Below are positions 33,439-36,779 of a stretch of DNA of 36,779 nucleotides, piece after piece (positions within the stretch are counted from its first letter, which is position 1; the number at the start of each line of letters is the position of its first letter). Origin of the DNA: Novosphingobium naphthalenivorans NBRC 102051. GTDB taxonomy: Bacteria; Pseudomonadota; Alphaproteobacteria; Sphingomonadales; Sphingomonadaceae. Location of the stretch: assembly GCF_001590985.1 (NCBI RefSeq), contig NZ_BCTX01000055.1, positions 1-36,779 of the forward strand, written 5' to 3'. Position numbers and translations under genes: made by a program. A model generated the notes under the pieces. The model ran no database searches. It was not told the DNA's origin and saw nothing but the letters and a program-made list of their open reading frames with translations.

Positions 33439-33610
33439 GCCAAGGGAATACTTCTGCGCTTATACCATCCCGGGCAAAATGCAGCATAGAGCCAAGCAGG
33501 ATTTGACCAACGCCAACGCCAATTGAAACTATCCCTCATGGTTAATGCAATGACATTCTAACATTAACAAATCGCACCTTGACTGACATTTTTGACACAA
33601 ATTCGCATGG
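33439..33610. other. AT-rich prophage spacer after the secretin gene
   Basis: This 172-base stretch holds no supported gene. It is the most AT-rich part of the window and lies between the secretin stop and the small-gene promoter. No hairpin with a T run and no phage origin motif could be identified with confidence. Confidence 0.35.
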
Positions 33611-35173
33611 TTATAGACCCTGCTCATCAGAAGGCGCCGAAAGCGATGGCAGCAACAACGTTTGCGCCTGCTCCTCGCTGCGCTGCGGGGCAGGCGCAAA
33701 ACCTTGTGCGCTCGAACGGTCAACCTGCAAAACCATGAGGATTTCAGTCCGGGATTTCTCTGTACGTTTCGAGGGAAACAAACCGAGGAAGCCCGATTTT
33801 GCCGACGTGTCACGCTCATCGGTAAGACCGCCGAGCACCACGACTTCGCCAGGAGCAACGGAAACGCGGTTCGTGGCCGACCGCTTGATGAGCGTAGGCG
33901 AGCCCGAAACGCCCGTATCGGTGCGCACGAACGAAGAAATCTCCTGATCGACGGCGAGGTCTACAACATCGTGATAAGCCGTCGGCGTAACCTTCAAAAT
34001 CACTCCACTGTCACGGTACACGACGGACTGGACGGGCGTGCCAGACTGGCCCTCGTAGGAAATGGAGCCCAACACAGGCACCTGAGAGCCTGACGTCAGC
34101 ACAGCTGGCGTTCCAGATCGCGCCAGCACAGAAGGTGCCGTCACCACCCGAAACCGGTTGTCCGATGACAGCACGCCCAGTGCAGCTTGCACGTTTCCGG
34201 TCGTGAGCTTCAAAAAATTGTCCATGGGCGACGCCGATCCGCCCACCGCCACACCGAAACGACCGCCAAGCAAACTGGCGGCCAGAGACAACGCAGATTG
34301 GTTTAAGGAACCCGTCTGAACCTCGTAGACGGTTGCCTTGATCGACAGGCCGACCTCGGCAACGTCGATAGCAGTGAGCACGGCCCGAGCGTTCTCGACA
34401 TCCTGAACCGGGCCGATAAACGCCAACAAATCACGAGATTGCGCCTGATCGGTTTGAAACCCCAGACGAGGTTCATCAGCTGGATTCGACCCAAAGCGCA
34501 ATTTCGGCAGGAGCGAGCCGAGGACATTCGCCAAGTACGCCGGGGAGCGGAAACGCGGCCAATAGGCCGCGGCAGTCTCCTCTACGCCAGCTCTTGGGTC
34601 AGCGCTCCGAGGAGACTGCTCAGCATAAACCGATGGATTGACAGGCGCCGCCAACGCCATCGGCGCCGAACCCTCGACGGAAGGCAAAAAACCAGCACCC
34701 GAAGAACCGCCAACAAGGCGCACCTGATCAACACCGGCGACGCGATCGACCTGCAAACCGAACGCCTTGAGATACGCCATCACCGCAGCACGTGCCTTAG
34801 GCAACGGAACATCCAACCGCACCGACACAGGCCGCCGATCCGCGCCAACCTCAGGCGCAACAACATACGGAGTTTTGAGGATGTCGCGAAACATGATCGT
34901 GACAACCTCCCCAAGCGGCACAGCATCCAGTTGCAAGAACACGCCCGATGGCGCGAGCGTAGGAGCGGCAGAAAACGGCTCAAAAGGCTTGGCGGTGGCT
35001 ACGCCACCAAAAAGGGCTGCCAGAGGAAGAAGAAAGAGCGACTTACGCTTAAGGACACCACGATGTGAGCCAGGCGCAAGCCGCGGACACATTTTGCTGT
35101 GATTTATGAAAACGCCGGCGGCGATCGAGGCCGCCGCCTGGCGCGAGAAATGTGCACATCGCATCACATTCAT
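33611..35173 (-). CDS. Phage secretin, pIV-like outer-membrane channel
   Basis: A 520-residue secretin. After the N-terminal extension lies a signal core (LFLLPLAALFGG) ending TATA-like small residues, an N0/STN-type domain (about 70-150), an N1-type domain (about 205-275) and the secretin core (about 330-490) with VPVLGS, VAPGEVVVLGGL and the closing TEILMVLQV. It forms the outer-membrane gate for virion extrusion, as pIV does in Ff phages. ATG 35173 overlaps the HTH gene stop as ATGA with AAAGG upstream; ATG 35092 would give a more normal signal peptide but has no ribosome-binding site. Type II secretion GspD is excluded by length and context. Confidence 0.85.
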   Translation of the reverse strand: MNVMRCAHFSRQAAASIAAGVFINHSKMCPRLAPGSHRGVLKRKSLFLLPLAALFGGVATAKPFEPFSAAPTLAPSGVFLQLDAVPLGEVVTIMFRDILKTPYVVAPEVGADRRPVSVRLDVPLPKARAAVMAYLKAFGLQVDRVAGVDQVRLVGGSSGAGFLPSVEGSAPMALAAPVNPSVYAEQSPRSADPRAGVEETAAAYWPRFRSPAYLANVLGSLLPKLRFGSNPADEPRLGFQTDQAQSRDLLAFIGPVQDVENARAVLTAIDVAEVGLSIKATVYEVQTGSLNQSALSLAASLLGGRFGVAVGGSASPMDNFLKLTTGNVQAALGVLSSDNRFRVVTAPSVLARSGTPAVLTSGSQVPVLGSISYEGQSGTPVQSVVYRDSGVILKVTPTAYHDVVDLAVDQEISSFVRTDTGVSGSPTLIKRSATNRVSVAPGEVVVLGGLTDERDTSAKSGFLGLFPSKRTEKSRTEILMVLQVDRSSAQGFAPAPQRSEEQAQTLLLPSLSAPSDEQGL

Positions 35174-35424
35174 GACACCGCCTTTCCGAAGCGCTTTTGC
35201 ACGGCCTGCCGGGAAACACCCATTGCGCGCGCAATATCCCCGAACGTGTATTCACGATCCAAAGCGCCGTCTGCCGCAGCCTGAGTAGCAACAGCCAACG
35301 GCTCACGCAGCCGATCGAGCTCAACAAGCGCCTCAAGATCACCGTCCGCAGAACGACGAGCAAGCGCCGTAAACATGCGCCTGACCATCGCAGCGACCTC
35401 AGAAGACTCACGCATCTTAGCCAT
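35170..35424 (-). CDS. Small helix-turn-helix protein between zot and the secretin gene
   Basis: An 84-residue protein with a C-terminal helix-turn-helix at about residues 59-79 (FGDIARAMGVSRQAVQKRF). It starts at ATG 35424 with AAGGGGG upstream and its stop overlaps the secretin start as ATGA. The longer frame to 35700 runs inside zot and is rejected. Helical and basic throughout, it could be a transcriptional regulator of phage or host genes. In Ff phages gene I is followed by gene IV with no regulator between, so its place is unusual. Confidence 0.75.
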   Translation of the reverse strand: MAKMRESSEVAAMVRRMFTALARRSADGDLEALVELDRLREPLAVATQAAADGALDREYTFGDIARAMGVSRQAVQKRFGKAVS

Positions 35425-35489
35425 GAGAACCCCCTTAAACAGCGACAACCCAAGGTTGACGCCAAAACAAAAGCCCAAGCCCGCAACGA

Positions 35490-36572
35490 TTAGAGGCCTG
35501 ACCACGACCCTGCCCCCTTCCCCGACACCTGTCCGAGACCTCCCATAGAGACGACGCGTTGACCATCGATCGAGCAGACATAAGGCCGCCCGTTCACCAT
35601 CGAACAGTTTGACAAGTCCTCGTAGCGAACAGCGCCTTTTTGATCGGACAACACCACGACTTGCACGCCGGGAACCCGCATCATCCCAGCGATACGCCAC
35701 GCCGACGAAAAGGGCTCAGGCGATGGCATCGAGGAAGAACCGGCCACAGCCTGCCGAGGTGACGGAGAGGCAGAAACCTCAGATGCGACCGCTTGAGGCT
35801 GTACATCGTCGCCAAGGGAACCGCCCGAAAACATCGACCAGAGGAACCACACAGCAGCAAGCATCGAGGCGACGGCGCCCGCGATTGTAACGACAACCTT
35901 AGGTTGACGCAGAACGTTGGCCCGCTTGTCGGTCGATGTCTCCGAGCCACCCGGCCCCTTGTACGACTTATAGAGCGGGAAAATCGCCTTGTCGTACCGG
36001 CCCTGACCGTTAACGACCGCCTCGCCTTTCCGCTGCGTCGAGCCCTCCCAGACCGACCACGCATAGGACCGATTGAGACCGAGCGTGGACAGCTTCTTGA
36101 ACTTGTAAGTCCGTTCGATCAGCGCGCGATAATGCCGGTGCAGATCCATCACCCCTTGCGTCGCCAAGACCACGTCAGTGCTCTGCCCGTTCGCATCGAC
36201 ATAGTGGCGATGGAACCGCAGAAACTTGCCAATGTCGCGAGGGAACTGACCGGAAATAGGCCAGTGAATGCCCACCTCGTCGAAAATAACCAGATCGCCG
36301 CCCTGAACCTTCGCTGACATATCCTTGCGGTCCACATCCGGCCAAAAGCCCGGCTCGATGGCGTCAACACCGTCGAACCTTTCTAGCGCACCGAACTTAC
36401 CGGCCCGATCCGGGTGTTTAGCCTCAAGGTAATCAAGGATCAGGTCTGAGTTCAGACCATCAATATTCGAAAAAACGCGCCGACCATCGGCCAGCGCGGG
36501 AAGAAGAACGTCATGCACGAGAGCATAGGTTTTGCCAGAGCCCGGAGGGCCGGTGTACGCGGTAATGGCCAT
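35490..36572 (-). CDS. zot: Zonular occludens toxin-like (Zot/pI) phage assembly ATPase
   Basis: A 360-residue inner-membrane ATPase for filamentous phage assembly. Walker A is GPPGSGKT (8-15), Walker B LVIFDE (94-99), and a single membrane helix lies at about 226-248, leaving a periplasmic C-terminal tail with paired cysteines (CSMVNGRPYVC). It probably pushes virions through the secretin pIV-homologue using ATP. The N-terminal half matches the Zot Pfam family; the tail is variable, as usual. Its start overlaps the stop of the upstream small gene (ATGA). Confidence 0.93.
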   Translation of the reverse strand: MAITAYTGPPGSGKTYALVHDVLLPALADGRRVFSNIDGLNSDLILDYLEAKHPDRAGKFGALERFDGVDAIEPGFWPDVDRKDMSAKVQGGDLVIFDEVGIHWPISGQFPRDIGKFLRFHRHYVDANGQSTDVVLATQGVMDLHRHYRALIERTYKFKKLSTLGLNRSYAWSVWEGSTQRKGEAVVNGQGRYDKAIFPLYKSYKGPGGSETSTDKRANVLRQPKVVVTIAGAVASMLAAVWFLWSMFSGGSLGDDVQPQAVASEVSASPSPRQAVAGSSSMPSPEPFSSAWRIAGMMRVPGVQVVVLSDQKGAVRYEDLSNCSMVNGRPYVCSIDGQRVVSMGGLGQVSGKGAGSWSGL

Positions 36573-36769
36573 CAGCGCCCCCTCCGCGATGTCGCGCGGC
36601 CTTCACTCTCATACAAATCGATCACGAGCGAAACGACTTGGCGCAGGAACGACACGGAATCGTCAGACAGCTGCGATCCATTGCACATGAACCAAGGTGC
36701 GGCGACCACATCATCCCCGATCAGAGCAAGAACCTCGGCCTCTATGACTGCGTTGCGAAGCGCGCTCAC
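36572..36769 (-). CDS. Small prophage protein upstream of zot
   Basis: A 65-residue protein that ends overlapping the zot start codon by ATGA. Its GTG 36769 follows an in-frame TAG, so the frame is complete in the window, but no ribosome-binding site is visible. It has no membrane helix and so is not an obvious pVI or pIII homologue. The translational overlap with zot supports that it is real. Confidence 0.45.
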   Translation of the reverse strand: MSALRNAVIEAEVLALIGDDVVAAPWFMCNGSQLSDDSVSFLRQVVSLVIDLYESEGRATSRRGR

Positions 36770-36779
36770 AGCACACTAA

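Larger units (their letters stand above)
32769..36779 (-). mobile_element. Filamentous (inovirus-type) prophage, left part, truncated by the window edge
   Basis: This region begins at a dif-like site and holds only minus-strand genes: a small hypothetical gene (start at the right edge), Zot/pI ATPase, an HTH protein, a pIV-type secretin, a one-helix membrane protein and a small basic-acidic protein. Zot plus secretin is diagnostic for filamentous phages with their own outer-membrane exit. Base composition is visibly less GC-rich than the host genes. Replication initiator, ssDNA-binding protein and coat proteins are not seen and would lie to the right. No integrase or transposase is encoded, as expected for a phage using host XerC/XerD. 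Confidence 0.85.

Noticed and set aside
35425..35700. Upstream extension of the HTH gene into zot
   Set aside because: The strong ribosome-binding site before ATG 35424 and the overlap with the end of zot argue for the shorter protein.
1..36779. CRISPR arrays, insertion sequences or transposases
   Set aside because: No regularly spaced repeats, terminal inverted repeats with transposase genes, or cas genes were seen.

Overview
The window looks like chromosome of a high-GC alphaproteobacterium, most likely Sphingomonadales (Novosphingobium/Sphingobium type). This is inferred from base composition, the order mltB-rlpA-dacC-tmk-holB-metG-tatD-MBL hydrolase, and a large aromatic-catabolic island. 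No 16S rRNA or other definitive marker is present.

Layout. (1) 1-1091: a run of hairpins ending in an intrinsic terminator, then a TopAI (YjhX) toxin-family gene that a one-base frameshift joins in frame to its usual operon partner, the YjhQ-type GNAT protein. (2) 1477-4638: a single polypeptide with an ammonium-transporter domain followed by PAS, GGDEF and EAL domains. (3) 4795-24161: an aromatic-degradation island of about 19 kb. It has an outer-membrane channel, an MDR-family reductase, an MFS transporter and three MhpA-type FAD hydroxylases. It also has two class I extradiol-type (VOC) dioxygenases, two FAH-family hydrolases, a BKACE (DUF849) enzyme, a GST, a PaaI-type thioesterase, and pcaI/pcaJ/pcaF for 3-oxoadipate. 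Two IclR regulators and one TetR regulator control it, and two regulator intergenic regions carry clear palindromic operators. (4) 24297-32730: tRNA-Ser(UGA) and a tightly packed housekeeping operon for cell-wall enzymes, dTMP kinase, DNA polymerase III delta prime, MetRS, TatD and an MBL hydrolase. (5) 32769-36779: the left part of a filamentous (inovirus-type) prophage inserted at a dif-like XerC/XerD site. It carries a Zot/pI ATPase, a pIV-like secretin, an HTH protein between them and several small genes, all on the minus strand. It runs off the right edge.

How the parts fit: the catabolic island probably imports an aromatic compound, hydroxylates it to catechol-type intermediates, opens the ring by extradiol (meta) cleavage, hydrolyses the products and feeds succinyl-CoA/acetyl-CoA into central metabolism; the substrate cannot be read from sequence. 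The dif-like site, together with the strand bias of GGGNAGGG motifs pointing toward it, suggests the right end lies at the replication terminus. The two most unusual items are the dif-integrated inovirus prophage and the toxin-acetyltransferase fusion with its possible attenuator leader.
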